NCBI RefSeq assembly: GCF_000337095.1
Contig: NZ_AOIV01000011.1
Coordinates: 15,594-79,593, forward strand
Source: Halogeometricum pallidum JCM 14848
GTDB taxonomy: Archaea; Halobacteriota; Halobacteria; Halobacteriales; Haloferacaceae
DNA length: 64,000 nt
Reading direction: 5' to 3'
Part shown: positions 17,930-28,055 of the stretch, one piece after another
Position numbering within the stretch: the first letter of the stretch is position 1
Layout of the letters: each line of letters begins with the position of its first letter
The notes under the pieces: generated by a model
The model's database searches: none
What the model was told of the DNA's origin: nothing
Seen by the model: only the letters and a program-made list of their open reading frames with translations
Program-made: the position numbers and the translations under genes

Positions 17930-18314
17930 CCACGAGTTCAGGATCGTACGCTGGGCCGATACGGTGCGTTCGGGAGGGCCATCGACACCTGTGTGATGTA
18001 TAGCCGACGGTGCATACAACAGCGAACCGACCGGATAGAGGACAAAAGTGCTGGGGTGTTCGTGTAACGGGCTATCGACGGGCCGTACGACAGGTTCGAA
18101 ACCACGGAGACGACCGGTGATTTCCAACCCACCCGCATCAGGGTCAACCTTTCACTTTGAGGACTCTGTGCACTTCGTATGAGATGACCTGATAGAATAT
18201 CGATAGTTCGGTCGTAGCTCTGCACGACACACTGCACGTATCCGGCACATGTCCTCTATTTCACTCACTTACACCCAGAGACCCTTTCAGATTCCCGTCT
18301 CAGCGCTAAGTGCG
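17930..18314. other. Intergenic, nothing identified
   Basis: 385 bases, mixed composition, no frame with clear coding character on either strand. Confidence 0.4.
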
Positions 18315-18902
18315 CTAGCCCCGTGTCCGGACCCAGGCGTCCCTGACGCTCCGAGATAGTTCGGACCACTTGACCACAAGGAACCCTCCGAAGATCACCA
18401 GAAACCCGGCTAACGTGACCACGGGCAAGTGCTCTCCCAGCCACGCCCACCCGACGATCGTGGCGACGATGGAGACGACGTAGACCACGAGGTTTGCTTG
18501 GTGGGGTCCCACCTGGTCGAGCAGCGAGAAGTACGCCACGAAGGCCATCGTGGTGGCGACCACCGCGAGGTAGAGGTACGAGCCGACGAACGTCGAGGCC
18601 AGAGTGACTGCCTGTGGTTCGCCCGACAGGATACTCCCGGCGTGGAGTACCGCGCCGCCCAGGGCCAGCAAGAGGACCGTCGTCGTCGCTGCGGGCATAT
18701 GCGATCCCGCTCTTTCGGATCGCAATTGACCCGAGTGTGACGCCCGTGATGGCCGTCAACACCAGCAGCTTTCTCCGGAAGTCGTCGCTGAACAGCGCCT
18801 CGGGAGTGGGGCGAACGACGAGGGCGACCCCCACTAGGCCGATGAGGACGCCGACCAGTGCCCGCCGAGAGAGACGTGGGCCGATGCCGTGGAGTTTAGA
18901 AG
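18315..18902 (-). pseudogene. DMT (EamA) transporter, 5'-truncated and frameshifted
   Basis: From about 18902 the minus strand reads SRRALVGVLIGLVGVALVVR, the end of the first EamA repeat. The frame is lost near 18720 after GVTLGSIAIRKS. The second EamA repeat follows in another frame (PAATTTVLLLALGGAVLHAG ... LASTFVGSYLYLAVVATTMA ... VVYVVSIVATIVGW) to the stop at 18315. The first 90 or so residues are missing and replaced by an FAD oxidase fragment on the opposite strand. A drug/metabolite exporter relic. Confidence 0.75.
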
Positions 18903-18911
18903 ATATCACCT

Positions 18912-19969
18912 CAGAAAATCGAGATACTCGCAGAGTTCGACCACGAGGCACAGGCGTTCGGCCTCGCCACGCCCGTCGGATACAATTCGACGACGGGAAT
19001 CTCCGGCTTGACGCTCGGCGGGGGTTTCGGCTGGCTCTCCCGTCGATACGGTCTGACCGCCGACAATCTCCGCAGGGCGGACGTGGTCACGGCCGACGGT
19101 CGTCTCGTCCACGCCAGCGAGGACGAGAACTCCGACCTCTTCTGGGGGCTCCGGGGCGGCGGCAACTTCGGTGTCGTCACGTCCTTCGAGTTCGACCTCC
19201 ACGAGGTCGGTCCCGAGGTGCTCTCGGGCCTGCTTGTCCGTCCGTTCGACGATACGGCCGAGGTGATGGCCGCCTACCGCGAGTTCGTCGCCGATGCCCC
19301 TGACCAGATCACCGCTTGGATGGTCATCAGGCACGCGCCACCGCTATACCGTTCATTCCGGAGGTGTGGCACGGCGAGAAGGTGCTCGTCATCGCCGTCT
19401 ATTACGACGGTGCTCTGACCGACGGCGAGACAGCCCTGCAGCCGCTACGGGAGATCGGCAAACCCATCGCCGACGCCATCGGCCCCCACCCGTACGCTGG
19501 CTGGCAGCAGGGGTTCGACGGCTTGCTCACCCCCGGGTCACGGAACTACTGGAAGTCCCACAACTTCGCCGAGTTCACCGATGGGATGATCAACACCTTC
19601 GTCACGTACGGTGAGTCGCTGCCCACACCGGAGAGTGAGAGTGCCATCGCCTAACTCGGCGGTGCGATCAACGACATACCCGTGGACGCGACGGCGTACC
19701 CCCACCGGAACGCGGAGTTCCTCATGAACCTCCACACGCGCTGGACCGATCCGGCCCAAGACGACGAGTGCATCGCCTGGACCCGTGAGCTTCACGAGGC
19801 GATGGCTCCTCATGCCACCGGCGGCGTCTACGTCAATTTCATTCCCGAGGAGGCGGGCGAGGAGCGTGCTGCCTACCGCGAGAATTACGACCGGCTCGTG
19901 GAACTGAAGCGGAAGTACGACCCGGACAACCTGTTCCACCGGAACCAGAACGTCGCGCCGACAGCCTGA
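18912..19969 (+). pseudogene. FAD-linked (BBE-like) oxidoreductase, triply disrupted
   Basis: Recognisable from AEFDHEAQAFGLATPVGYN and TTGISGLTLGGGFGWLSRRY, the FAD-binding PCMH region of berberine-bridge-like oxidases. The LRGGGNFGVVTSFEF motif follows. Three lesions are visible: loss of the N-terminal FAD segment at about 18912; a frameshift near 19350 between APPL and PFIPEVWHGEK; and an in-frame TAA at 19651-19653, where LGGA follows and a Gln codon is expected. The berberine C-terminal motif YDRLVELKRKYDPDNLFHRN is intact. Clearly a decaying gene. Confidence 0.85.
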
Positions 19970-20203
19970 CCCAGTCACCGAACTGGTCATCATCGGCCGT
20001 CTTATCTGCTGAATACACCCTCTCAGCCTTGTTTAGACGCAGTACAGATGGTCTTCTACTGTCAGTATTAGAACAACGGAATTGGGCCAAGAGGTACTCA
20101 CAGGCTGGTTTTGTTCTTCCGGCATAGCCACTAAAACAGAGCCAGATTTCGGTACTGCAGTCGAAGTGCCCCACAGAGCATCAGCATCGGTGAGAGTCTA
20201 TCG

Positions 20204-20224
20204 GCGCTGTGAGCTGTGCAGCGC
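20204..20224 (+). promoter_or_regulatory. Conserved leader hairpin, copy 2
   Basis: Perfect 6-bp stem GCGCTG (20204-20209) / CAGCGC (20219-20224) with 9-base loop TGAGCTGTG, 24 bases before the ATG at 20249. Loop pattern TGAGNNGTG as in the copies at 21567 and 42243; the stem sequence differs from those by paired changes. The T run seen before the other copies is reduced to TCTATC here. Confidence 0.55.
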
Positions 20225-20248
20225 TGCGTACAAGCGCTGAACTCACCG

Positions 20249-20665
20249 ATGGATCAACTACTACCCGCAGATTTCGAGCCGACGAATCGTGTCCTCAAAC
20301 GAGCACAGTACGAAGCCTTCGCGTTTTCAGTTCTCGACGGTGACATCCGCGTTCGCAACGAGAGCCACGAGAACCCAGCAACCCACGAGTACCTCGTTAC
20401 CGCTGTCGACGGTATTCCGGTCATTTGTGAGTGCCCTGCCGACGCGACGTACGAAGGCCCGTGCAAACACCGGGTCGCTGTCGCGATTCGGCCTCGAATC
20501 CTCGAGTTCGTGACGAAAGTGCAGGTCGTGGCAGACGGCGGAACCACAGCTACTGACCACTACGAACCTGCTGAGTCGGATCGGTGTGAGTGCGAGGAAC
20601 TCAACGACGGATTTCCCTGCTGGAACTGCGTTCGGACTGGTCGAAAAACGCTCCCTGAGACGTAG
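20249..20665 (+). CDS. SWIM zinc-finger protein
   Basis: 138 residues from ATG 20249. The SWIM motif CxC-xn-CxH appears as CECPADATYEGPCKHRVAVA at about residues 58-77. A C-terminal Cys cluster (CECEELNDGFPCWNC) may bind a second metal. Small stand-alone SWIM proteins are common on haloarchaeal plasmids; SWIM domains bind DNA or protein. An upstream in-frame start at 20216 would sit inside the leader hairpin, so 20249 is preferred. Confidence 0.75.
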   Translation: MDQLLPADFEPTNRVLKRAQYEAFAFSVLDGDIRVRNESHENPATHEYLVTAVDGIPVICECPADATYEGPCKHRVAVAIRPRILEFVTKVQVVADGGTTATDHYEPAESDRCECEELNDGFPCWNCVRTGRKTLPET

Positions 20666-20739
20666 GTATACACGCGCTGGTCGCGTCACCTTCTGTACAA
20701 CTGATATCGTATTGAACCGATTGTGTATTCGCTCCTACC

Positions 20740-21174
20740 TTACTCTGGCTGGTAGGGATCCGTCGCCGTGTCGAGGCGATACACCTCCGTGGCGGCGTCG
20801 AAGTCATCGTCGAATGCGTAGAGATATCCGAGGCCTTCAGTCTGCATGTACGCGACAATACAGGCGTCGACGAATGAAAACCGCTCGTACTGCCGGAAGA
20901 GTGCCTTCCCAGTCGCGAAGGCGTCGCCAGTCAACGAATCGATGTGAAAGTGGGTGTTCTCTTCGACACGATCCAGAAAGTCGATAGCAGCTTCGTGACC
21001 AGCGTGTGTCGTCAGTCCGTTCAGTGTCTCGGCAAGAACGTAGTCAAGAATGACCGCTTCTGGAAGCTCAGCAGCATCAATGCCTTGGAGAATGGGAAGT
21101 GCGTCATCATGTGCGCCATCGCGGCGATATGCTGCGGCGAAGAGAACAGATGTATCGACGAGTGCTCGCGGCAT
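20740..21174 (-). CDS. vapC: VapC-type PIN-domain toxin
   Basis: 144 residues. PIN carboxylates: Asp7 in ALVDTSVLFAA, Glu in LAETLNGL (about 49), Asp in FSFVDACIVAYM (about 103) and Asp in YAFDDDFD (about 121). VapC toxins are Mg-dependent RNases cutting tRNA or rRNA. The ATG follows the vapB stop without a gap (TAAATG), so the two are coupled. All catalytic positions are intact. Confidence 0.9.
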   Translation of the reverse strand: MPRALVDTSVLFAAAYRRDGAHDDALPILQGIDAAELPEAVILDYVLAETLNGLTTHAGHEAAIDFLDRVEENTHFHIDSLTGDAFATGKALFRQYERFSFVDACIVAYMQTEGLGYLYAFDDDFDAATEVYRLDTATDPYQPE

Positions 21175-21426
21175 TTAGTTGATGTCGACGCCCCACGCAT
21201 CGTGATCGGTTGTCACGTCGGTTTCTTGGCTGCCGTCGTAGCCGGTGAAGTCGCCAAATGTCCCGCTTCGCTGCTGAACGATTTCGACGCGGAGAGTACC
21301 GTCGCTTTCGATGTGCCAGCGGAGCGTATCACCATCGTCAATATCGAGTTCTCGACGAATTCGAGCAGGGATATTCGCTTGATTCCCAGAGACCTTACTT
21401 TCGGAGTCGACGCTGTCACTGCTCAT
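21175..21426 (-). CDS. vapB: VapB-type AbrB/SpoVT antitoxin
   Basis: 83 residues. An AbrB/MazE-like swapped-hairpin DNA-binding domain covers residues 8-50 (SKVSGNQANIPARIRRELDI ... GDTLRWHI ... GTLRVEIV). The acidic C-terminal tail should wrap the toxin. The start at 21426 is set by a TATA box 25 bases upstream and by lack of coding bias further up. Expected to repress its own operon through the adjacent palindrome. Confidence 0.85.
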   Translation of the reverse strand: MSSDSVDSESKVSGNQANIPARIRRELDIDDGDTLRWHIESDGTLRVEIVQQRSGTFGDFTGYDGSQETDVTTDHDAWGVDIN

Positions 21427-21450
21427 ATTCCAACTGATGAGACCGCGCTG

Positions 21451-21476
21451 TATAAACGTAGTGTGCATGCACACTA
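21451..21476 (-). promoter_or_regulatory. vapBC promoter with 18-bp perfect palindrome
   Basis: TATAAA-type box at 21451-21456 (TTTATA on the minus strand), 25 bases before the vapB ATG. Directly upstream, at 21459-21476, is a perfect 18-bp palindrome TAGTGTGCATGCACACTA. It would overlap the TFB recognition element, so a bound VapB dimer should block initiation. Confidence 0.65.
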
Positions 21477-21552
21477 ACGCCTGAGACGAACGATCGTCGT
21501 CCGGAGCGACGGGTTGGGAGTTAAACAGAATCACACCAGTACGTCCGCGGTC

Positions 21553-21581
21553 GTTTTTCTGCCCCCTGAGGGGTGCGGGGT
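21553..21581 (+). promoter_or_regulatory. Conserved leader hairpin, copy 3
   Basis: T5 run at about 21554-21558, then CTGCCCCC - loop TGAGGGGTG (21567-21575) - CGGGGT. Four C-G pairs plus a G-T pair flank one mismatch next to the loop. The ATG at 21609 follows 28 bases later. A possible TATA (TTAAAC, about 21520-21525) would start transcription shortly before the hairpin, so it may lie in the mRNA leader. Confidence 0.6.
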
Positions 21582-21608
21582 GCAGACAACGTGCCTCGCG
21601 GATTACCG

Positions 21609-22112
21609 ATGGCAACGAGCGACATCTACGACAGTGGCTTCGACGAAGACGTATCGACACACGACGACGCATTGGCCACCGGAAGGACGGTGTTCGACCG
21701 ACTGGTCGGCTCAGACCTATGCTCCTGCGCCGTGTTCGACTACTACGTGACGTTCGAGGAGGGAGATACGACAGTCGCAGGCAAAGCGCGGTGGGGCGAC
21801 CTCCCAACTGCGGTCCCTGTTGACTCCGACGACGGCCAAGACTTGCTCGAACGTGGCTGGGAGGCGACGAAGCAGGAGTTCGAACACAATCTCGAACGAG
21901 TCGAGGAAGCCATCAACGAACTCTCTGACAAGGAGATCATGCGCGATGAGGATCTCGCCCGGCACGCGTTCCACCAGGTCGGCGCCTACGACGGGCCGAC
22001 AGTGTTCCTGTACAACGAGTACGCGAACGGAATTCGCCACCACGAGCAGTTGGATCGAATCATCGAGGAGAGCAAGGAGCTCTGGATCGTGCCTGCTGAC
22101 GTCCATTTCTAA
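21609..22112 (+). CDS. Accessory-region protein of unknown function
   Basis: 167 residues, acidic. It has no membrane segments and no recognised domain. A helical stretch lies around 75-115 (LLERGWEATKQEFEHNLERV ... INELSDKEI), and the C-terminus has DGPTVFLYNEYANGI. ATG 21609 is preferred to 21573 because the latter would start inside the conserved leader. It is followed after three bases by a zinc-ribbon protein gene; this pair is frequent in haloarchaeal plasmid-like regions (recollection, not verified). Confidence 0.6.
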   Translation: MATSDIYDSGFDEDVSTHDDALATGRTVFDRLVGSDLCSCAVFDYYVTFEEGDTTVAGKARWGDLPTAVPVDSDDGQDLLERGWEATKQEFEHNLERVEEAINELSDKEIMRDEDLARHAFHQVGAYDGPTVFLYNEYANGIRHHEQLDRIIEESKELWIVPADVHF

Positions 22113-22115
22113 GCG

Positions 22116-22438
22116 ATGCCGCTAATCACCAACTGGCGACGCAAGAGCCGGTCGCCGACGCTCGCATATCGGAACACCGAAACCGATGCGCGAGCCATCC
22201 TGCATCGATCGCTAGACCTGTACCGGTTAAGTGGTGTGGGACAATTCTCGTCGACGGCTACCCTGTGTGGTCGCGGGGGTACGAGACGAAAGGCTCAACG
22301 TCCTTCCATGACGTGTTCCGGCAGCCGTCGGCTTCGGAACTCAGCTGTCCGGCATGCTCGAGCGACGACGTCCTCATCGGCGAGAAGTCAGCAGACGGTT
22401 CGAAGGTCCAGCGGTGGTACGACTGGCCCCGACTGTAG
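22116..22438 (+). pseudogene. Zinc-ribbon accessory protein (DUF7568-like), frameshifted
   Basis: It starts MPLITNWRRKSRSPTLAYRN, the hallmark of a small haloarchaeal family I remember as DUF7568. At about 22233 the reading jumps frame: the continuation WCGTILVDGYPVWSRGYETK ... LSCPACSSDDVLIGEKSADG is in the +1 frame. A second shift near 22425 is implied because the final CPDC-x-YE element is again in the first frame. The family has one zinc ribbon and unknown function. Confidence 0.65.
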
Positions 22439-22495
22439 GTATGAATTCCTCTCTCACGCATTGTCTACGGCGCCGCACGGTGAGTGGGTGAGGGC

Positions 22496-22836
22496 CTACT
22501 GGGCCCTGTTTTTCGGCCGGGCAGAAGATGGTAGCTCGGTACAGCCGAAGCATCGGAACGCCGCCTGTGAACTTTGAGAACCGGTGTGACCGTAGGCGTG
22601 ACACGTCTGACTCGTGTCCGCTGGGCGAACCGTACCGAGATTCCCGCTTCGAGGGCTTTGTCCTCGATGCGTCCGGTGAGACGGGCGAACGCCCAGTTGT
22701 GGAGACGGCGGTTCATCCATTTCCCGTAGTCGAGATGTTCGCGGATGTACGACAGGTCTTCGAGGACAATAACCGGCGTCTCGAACTGTCGGGCGTACTC
22801 AACGGCTTCGCGGGATGTCTTCTCCAACTTGAACAT
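22496..22836 (-). pseudogene. tnpB: TnpB RNA-guided nuclease-like fragment
   Basis: The minus strand reads ETPVIVLEDLSYIREHLDYG (RuvC-II region with the catalytic Glu), then WMNRRLHNWAFARLTGRIED. After ISVRF the frame changes to ADTSQTCHAYGHTG, the first half of the zinc ribbon. The second CxxC, the RuvC-III Asp and the right end are missing. Both ends are lost, so this is a relic of a TnpB different from the one at 29466. Confidence 0.75.
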
Positions 22837-23114
22837 CGAGTGAGCGAGGAAGAGTACGGCTGACTAAGCAAAGTAAAAGACGCACACGGTCTGACGGGGC
22901 GTGGACTCGTCATTCAGGGCGAAGACGTTGGATACCGAGGTACGAACGCGATTCCTCCCCGCCGTTCACATCCATATCTCTCTCGACAGGCCTTGAAGAC
23001 GAGATGACAGAGCGAATGTAGGACACCACCAGCACTCTGGACTGGCTGAAGTCAGGAGGCCTCTACCCCGTATTTATACTCCAGCATCGATATAATACGA
23101 TTGGTGTTTGATCT

Positions 23115-24977
23115 GTGACTGCTGGGGGCGAGCTTCTCTCTCTCGTTGTAATCATCCTCGGTCTCGGTGTGGTTGCTCAAATCCTCTCTGACCGACTTGA
23201 GATTCCGAGTGTGTTGTTTCTTATTCTAGCCGGGATCGCCGTCGGTCCAGAAGGGCTCGACCTCGTCGGCTTGAAATCATTCGGCGGACCCGAATCACTC
23301 TCAGCTGTCGTTGGGCTCTCGGTCGCAATAATCATTTTCGAGGGAGCGTTTCACCTGAAACTCGATAAGCTACGTCAGGCCCCGCGTGAGGCCTTTCGCC
23401 TGGTGACGCTCGGGGCAATGTTCACATTCGTTGGAACCGCTGCTGTCGTTCGATTTGCCCTCGATGTCCCATGGTCGTTATCTTTCCTGGTCGGAGCGCT
23501 CCTCATCGCAACTGGTCCGACGGTGATTACACCAATTTTGACTGTTATTTCTGTCCGCGACCGAGTCGGAGCCGCGCTCGAGACAGAGGGGATCGTCAAC
23601 GACGTCACGGCTGCGATTCTCGCCGTTGTTATCTTTGATTTAGCTGTCGCCGGAGGGACCAGCCTTCGGCAGCTTCTCGAGTCTTTTGTGTCCCGACTCG
23701 GGATAGGTGTTCTCGTAGGTGTCGTCACAGCAGCAATAATTTGGTACCTTCTCAAGCACGTCGACCTGTCGCCGTCGAATGCGGTTCAGAATGCTCGATT
23801 GGTGGTGTTGATCGGCGCGATTGCGACGTTTGGCATTGCTGAAGCGCTCGCATCAGAAGCGGGGATCGCTGCAGTTGCGACTGCCGGTGTCCTCCTCGGA
23901 AATGCAGATCTTCCGTACGAAACAGAGATTGAAGCGTTCAAGGGTGATATCACGCTGATTGTCCTCTCGTTCGTGTTCATCTCGCTAGCGACCCTGTTGA
24001 CCTTCGACGAACTTGCCTCGCTTGGGGTGGGTGGAGTCATCGTTGTCGTGGCTGTGACGCTGTTGATTCGACCGATAGCTGTCGTGATCTGTACTTACGG
24101 AACGCGGTTCACGTTCCGTGAACAGCTGTTCATGAGCGCAATCGGGCCGCGTGGAATTATCCCTGCGAGTGTGGCGACGCTCTTCGCACTCGAGCTTCAA
24201 TCGACGAATCCCCAACAGGCGACGGTTCTCGTCGGGACGGTGTTTCTGGTCATCCTCGCGACGGTCGTGGTCGAAGGTGGCTTTGCCCGACACATCGCAC
24301 AAGCACTCAACGTACTACCCATGCGAGTCATCATAGTTGGCGCTGGCCGCGTCGGACGCGGCCTCGCCGAACGACTGGAGGACCGAGGCGAAAACGTCGT
24401 CATCATCGATACCGATCAGCAAGCCGTTGAAACAGCACGGAGTGCTGGATTCGCTGCCCATCAGGGTGATGGGACTGATACGAGTGTTCTTCAGAGCGCC
24501 GGGATCGAGAACGCGAAGATCGTCGCGGCAGCGACGGCCAACGACGACGCGAACCTGCTCATCGCACAACTCACGAACTCGAAATTTGATGTCGAGACAG
24601 TCATCGCCCGAGTGAACACGCCGGATAACGTCGAAGCATTCGAGGAGCTCGGTGTCCGCGCGATTTCAGCGAACGATGCGATCGCTCACGAAATGGACAA
24701 CGCGATCGAGAGGCCTGCACTCTCGGAATGGATGACGGAACTCGGTCGGAGCGGTGACGTCCAAGAAACCGAAGTGACCGCGGATAAGCTGATTGGAAAA
24801 TCTATCCGCGAACTCGATGAGTACCTCCCGGATGGCGTCTTGATCGCACTCGTCAGTCGTGATGGAGATTCGCAAATTCCCGAACCAGATCTGACGCTTC
24901 AGCACGGCGATCACCTAACGTTCGTCGGACGGCGTGACGCCGTTCACAGCGCAATTGAACAGTGCCATCCCCAATGA
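23115..24977 (+). CDS. CPA-type cation/proton antiporter with TrkA_N and TrkA_C domains
   Basis: 620 residues. Residues 1-390 hold about 12-13 membrane segments with LILAGIAVGPEGLDL, the GATLIATGPTVITPIL-type antiporter core and EGIVNDVTAAIL (acidic transport residues). Residues 402-520 form a Rossmann RCK (TrkA_N) domain, MRVIIVGAGRVGRGLAERLE with IIDTD for NAD binding. Residues about 535-618 are a TrkA_C (RCK_C) domain. Such proteins export Na+ or K+ in exchange for H+ and are gated by nucleotides or, in some families, c-di-AMP at RCK_C. GTG start with TATTTATAC about 40 bases upstream. Confidence 0.85.
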   Translation: MTAGGELLSLVVIILGLGVVAQILSDRLEIPSVLFLILAGIAVGPEGLDLVGLKSFGGPESLSAVVGLSVAIIIFEGAFHLKLDKLRQAPREAFRLVTLGAMFTFVGTAAVVRFALDVPWSLSFLVGALLIATGPTVITPILTVISVRDRVGAALETEGIVNDVTAAILAVVIFDLAVAGGTSLRQLLESFVSRLGIGVLVGVVTAAIIWYLLKHVDLSPSNAVQNARLVVLIGAIATFGIAEALASEAGIAAVATAGVLLGNADLPYETEIEAFKGDITLIVLSFVFISLATLLTFDELASLGVGGVIVVVAVTLLIRPIAVVICTYGTRFTFREQLFMSAIGPRGIIPASVATLFALELQSTNPQQATVLVGTVFLVILATVVVEGGFARHIAQALNVLPMRVIIVGAGRVGRGLAERLEDRGENVVIIDTDQQAVETARSAGFAAHQGDGTDTSVLQSAGIENAKIVAAATANDDANLLIAQLTNSKFDVETVIARVNTPDNVEAFEELGVRAISANDAIAHEMDNAIERPALSEWMTELGRSGDVQETEVTADKLIGKSIRELDEYLPDGVLIALVSRDGDSQIPEPDLTLQHGDHLTFVGRRDAVHSAIEQCHPQ

Positions 24978-25337
24978 GTGTAGTGTCTTTAAAAAGGTCG
25001 AGAGCCACAAAGACAGCCCCCTCTTATCGAATCCCTCGAGAGCGGACGTACTGACAAACACAACAAAATATGCGACCGCCAGCGCATCAGCGACGAGGGA
25101 CCGGTTCAGAGGGCTAGCCGAGCCAACGTGTACATCAACCTGTGTGGTTTCGTCATCAGCTAACATCTCCGTCAGTGTCTCGCCGGCGTTCAGCACCAGA
25201 CAACCGAACTCGTCGGCGCCTGGTTCGCCTGTCTTTTGTCGCATCCAATGGCGACTACTCCGCTGCCCGACAACCTCGCGATGTCGATAAGTGGGCTTCC
25301 AATATTGTGACCTCGGGTAGAGATGATATCATTGTGA
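24978..25337. other. Intergenic; weak minus-strand frame only
   Basis: 360 bases between convergent genes. A minus-strand frame up to 25244 (MRQKTGEPGADEFGCLVLNA...) has some coding character but overlaps the antiporter gene end and matches no family I know; I do not call it. Confidence 0.4.
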
Positions 25338-27617
25338 TCATACCTCTAGTCTCTGCAAGAGGGCCTGCCGAACAGACATCGGCGACTCCTCGGGACCTCG
25401 TGCCATCACAACCGTCTGACTGACTTCTTCGCCAATGGTCTCTGGGAGAGACCCGAACACGGCTTGAGAGATTGCACCGGACCGGGTCGCACCGACACAG
25501 ATCGTGTCGTACTCCTCAGCCGCCTCGAGGATCGTTTGTTCGGTATCTTCAGCAACCGCAACCCGAGTTTCGTACGACATATATTCGATTCCAGCGCGTT
25601 CGACTAACTCCGAAATCACCGCTTCACCACGCTTGGTGGGAGACACATCCTCGTCACCATCCGTTTCCGGAGACTGTACGTTGAAGAGCGTTAGCGAGGA
25701 CTCGTCGTCGGCTGCGGCGACGAATTCAGCAGCACGCCGCGCCGCAATAGGCGCGTGGGGTCCCCCACCGGCGAGGACCATAATATCTCCTTCACCGCGT
25801 CCATCCTCGGGACCGAGTTTGACGAGCGTCGCATCACACGGCGCGCGTCCGATAACCGGGTCAATCGTCGACCCAAGGATGTGTTCATGCCGGCTTCGAG
25901 TACCCTGCCACCCGAGAACGACGTGATCTGCGTTTTCCTCTTCGATGACGTCCAAGATGGCGGGACCAGCATTACGGCCGGCAATCGCTCGTGTCTGGAG
26001 CCCGATATCGAGGTCCGCAGCAATATTACGAGCGGTATTCAGTAGTTCCCGTTGGCGTTCGACTCGCTCTTCCTCGAAGGCGAGATCCTGCGAGAGTGAG
26101 GTCTGGCGAGGGACTTCGATAACGTTCACAACAATTATCTCCGCATGTACGTCTTCGTGGGCATGTGCGCTGGCTGCAGCCATTCGGAGGAGGTCGCGTT
26201 CCGTTTCCGGGTTCGCGACCGGCACAACCACACGGTAACCAACTTCCCTACTTGCCATCGGGGTGGGCTTAGGCGCGATGGCCTCTCCAACGAGGCTCTC
26301 GCTCAGTGCTCGGTCACGTGCGTAGAAAAAGTACCACAGTACGCCGAAAACGATGATAACGGACCCAACAGCCTGGACAATGAAGCTCATCTGGACGAGA
26401 ATCGCCAGACAGGCCACGAATCCTAGAATCGGGACGATGGGATAGAGAACGCTCGGAATTTCGAACGCTGGATTGTATGTCTCCGGATCCGCCCGACGTA
26501 ACACGACGACAGCAATGTGAACAAGGGCGTACGTTACGAGATACATGAAGCTCGCCACTTCGGCGAGAGTCCCGACTCCGACCCCGACCGCTATCAGAAC
26601 TAAGGTAACCACGCCGGTCGCCGAAATCGCACGATACGGCGTCCGAAATCTATTGTGAACCTCATTGAGCCAGTTGACGAGAATTCGGTCCCGCCCCATT
26701 GCGAAGTTGACGCGAGCGGCCGAGAGGATGCTTGCGTTAGCGCTCGAGACCGTCGCGAGGACGGCGCCGACGATCATTAGCAAGGCACCGAGCGATCCCA
26801 TGAACTCAGTGGCGACATCGGCGACCGGAATCTGCGAAGTGGCGAGTGCGCCAATCGAGAGCGTCCCGGTCGAGACGTACATCACACCGACATACATCAG
26901 CGTCGGTGTCACCACAGCAGCGATCATCGCCAGCGGGAGGTTTCGACTCGGGTTCTTGATCTCCTCCGCACTGGTCGCGATGACCTCGAACCCGATGAAC
27001 GTCACGTACACCGTCCCGATGGTCGCTGCGACAGCGGGCCAACCGTTGGGATTGAAATTCTGGATGGTCGGTTCACTAACGATCCCTAATCCGAGGAACG
27101 CGAGAATGAGACCGACGAGTGTGAGGACGATAACGTTCTGGAGCGCTCCCGTCTCTTTGACCCCGTAGTAGTTCACACCGGTCAACAGTGCGGCCATCAC
27201 GAGCGCAGCGACGGTTATCCCGAGCTGACCCCATCCGGAGAGGAACCCCACGTACTGTCCGAGCCCGGGGAGGAGATACTGACCGAACCCGATCATATAG
27301 AATGCGCTCGCGAACGTCAATCCGGCCCACATCCCCCAGCCGACGATACTCCCGAAGAACGGTCCGAGCGCCCGATTGACGTAGTAGTAACTACCGCCGG
27401 CCTTCGGCATCCCCGTCGCGAGTTCGGACAGCGAGAGCGCAGCCAGCAACGAAACTAATCCCCCTGCGAAGAACGAAACCATGCTTGCGGGACCGGCCTG
27501 CTCGGCGGCGATACTCGGGAGGACGAAGATCCCCGCGCCGATCATCGTCCCGAGACCGATCGTATAGGCTTCGAGGAAGCCGAGGTCCCGTGCGAGTTCT
27601 TGTTCGGAATCGCTCAT
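25338..27617 (-). CDS. APC amino-acid permease fused to tandem UspA domains
   Basis: 759 residues. The N-terminal 440 residues are an APC-superfamily transporter with 12 membrane segments ([60 protein letters not shown]). Residues about 465-605 and 615-755 are two UspA-like domains; the first has [20 protein letters not shown], close to the G2xG9GS ATP-binding pattern, and the second [20 protein letters not shown]. Cytosolic UspA domains are thought to sense ATP and tune transport. Its start overlaps the free UspA gene by four bases. Confidence 0.85.
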   Translation of the reverse strand: MSDSEQELARDLGFLEAYTIGLGTMIGAGIFVLPSIAAEQAGPASMVSFFAGGLVSLLAALSLSELATGMPKAGGSYYYVNRALGPFFGSIVGWGMWAGLTFASAFYMIGFGQYLLPGLGQYVGFLSGWGQLGITVAALVMAALLTGVNYYGVKETGALQNVIVLTLVGLILAFLGLGIVSEPTIQNFNPNGWPAVAATIGTVYVTFIGFEVIATSAEEIKNPSRNLPLAMIAAVVTPTLMYVGVMYVSTGTLSIGALATSQIPVADVATEFMGSLGALLMIVGAVLATVSSANASILSAARVNFAMGRDRILVNWLNEVHNRFRTPYRAISATGVVTLVLIAVGVGVGTLAEVASFMYLVTYALVHIAVVVLRRADPETYNPAFEIPSVLYPIVPILGFVACLAILVQMSFIVQAVGSVIIVFGVLWYFFYARDRALSESLVGEAIAPKPTPMASREVGYRVVVPVANPETERDLLRMAAASAHAHEDVHAEIIVVNVIEVPRQTSLSQDLAFEEERVERQRELLNTARNIAADLDIGLQTRAIAGRNAGPAILDVIEEENADHVVLGWQGTRSRHEHILGSTIDPVIGRAPCDATLVKLGPEDGRGEGDIMVLAGGGPHAPIAARRAAEFVAAADDESSLTLFNVQSPETDGDEDVSPTKRGEAVISELVERAGIEYMSYETRVAVAEDTEQTILEAAEEYDTICVGATRSGAISQAVFGSLPETIGEEVSQTVVMARGPEESPMSVRQALLQRLEV

Positions 27618-28051
27618 TTTCTCGTCTCCTTTTCGTCCTCACTCGGGGGATTGGGTAGTGCGATGACGGGGCGATCCGCTTCGGTGATCAGTCGGAGCGA
27701 CTTGTCCCCTGAGAGAAACTGCACGATGCGCGACCCGCCACGAGGCCGAAAGACGATTGCGCTCGCATCGATACCAGATGCGACATCTAGGATTCCATCG
27801 ACGACATCTCGCCGATACGCCACTTCGACGTCTGCCCTTGGGAATTTCTCGTGGAACGTGGCGAACGACTTGTCGGCCATACGCTCGGACTGCTCGACCG
27901 GTGTTTTGTCCGGGACCCCCTCGCCTTTTTCGATCACGAAGAGGATAGTGACGTGCTCGATATCGTACGGTTCGAGGGCGCGTGCCGTCTCTCGAGCGTC
28001 CTCCTCGTTGGCAACTGGTACGACGATCGAATCGGTGAATGCTCGGCTCAT
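27614..28051 (-). CDS. UspA-family universal stress protein
   Basis: 145 residues. A single Usp alpha/beta domain starts [20 protein letters not shown]. The C-terminal nucleotide region reads [20 protein letters not shown], where the canonical G2xG9G(S/T) is only partly kept (GGS then SGD), as in transporter-associated Usps. It is translated just before, and overlapping, the APC-UspA permease, so it likely works with that transporter. Confidence 0.8.
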   Translation of the reverse strand: MSRAFTDSIVVPVANEEDARETARALEPYDIEHVTILFVIEKGEGVPDKTPVEQSERMADKSFATFHEKFPRADVEVAYRRDVVDGILDVASGIDASAIVFRPRGGSRIVQFLSGDKSLRLITEADRPVIALPNPPSEDEKETRK

Positions 28052-28055
28052 CGGT

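Noticed and set aside
22470-22500. GCACGGTGAGTGGGTGAGG as a further leader hairpin
   Set aside because: Loop-like sequence present, but flanks do not pair and it lies inside a pseudogene area without a following start.
24915-25244. 109-residue minus-strand frame
   Set aside because: Overlaps the antiporter 3' end and has no recognisable family; weak bias only.
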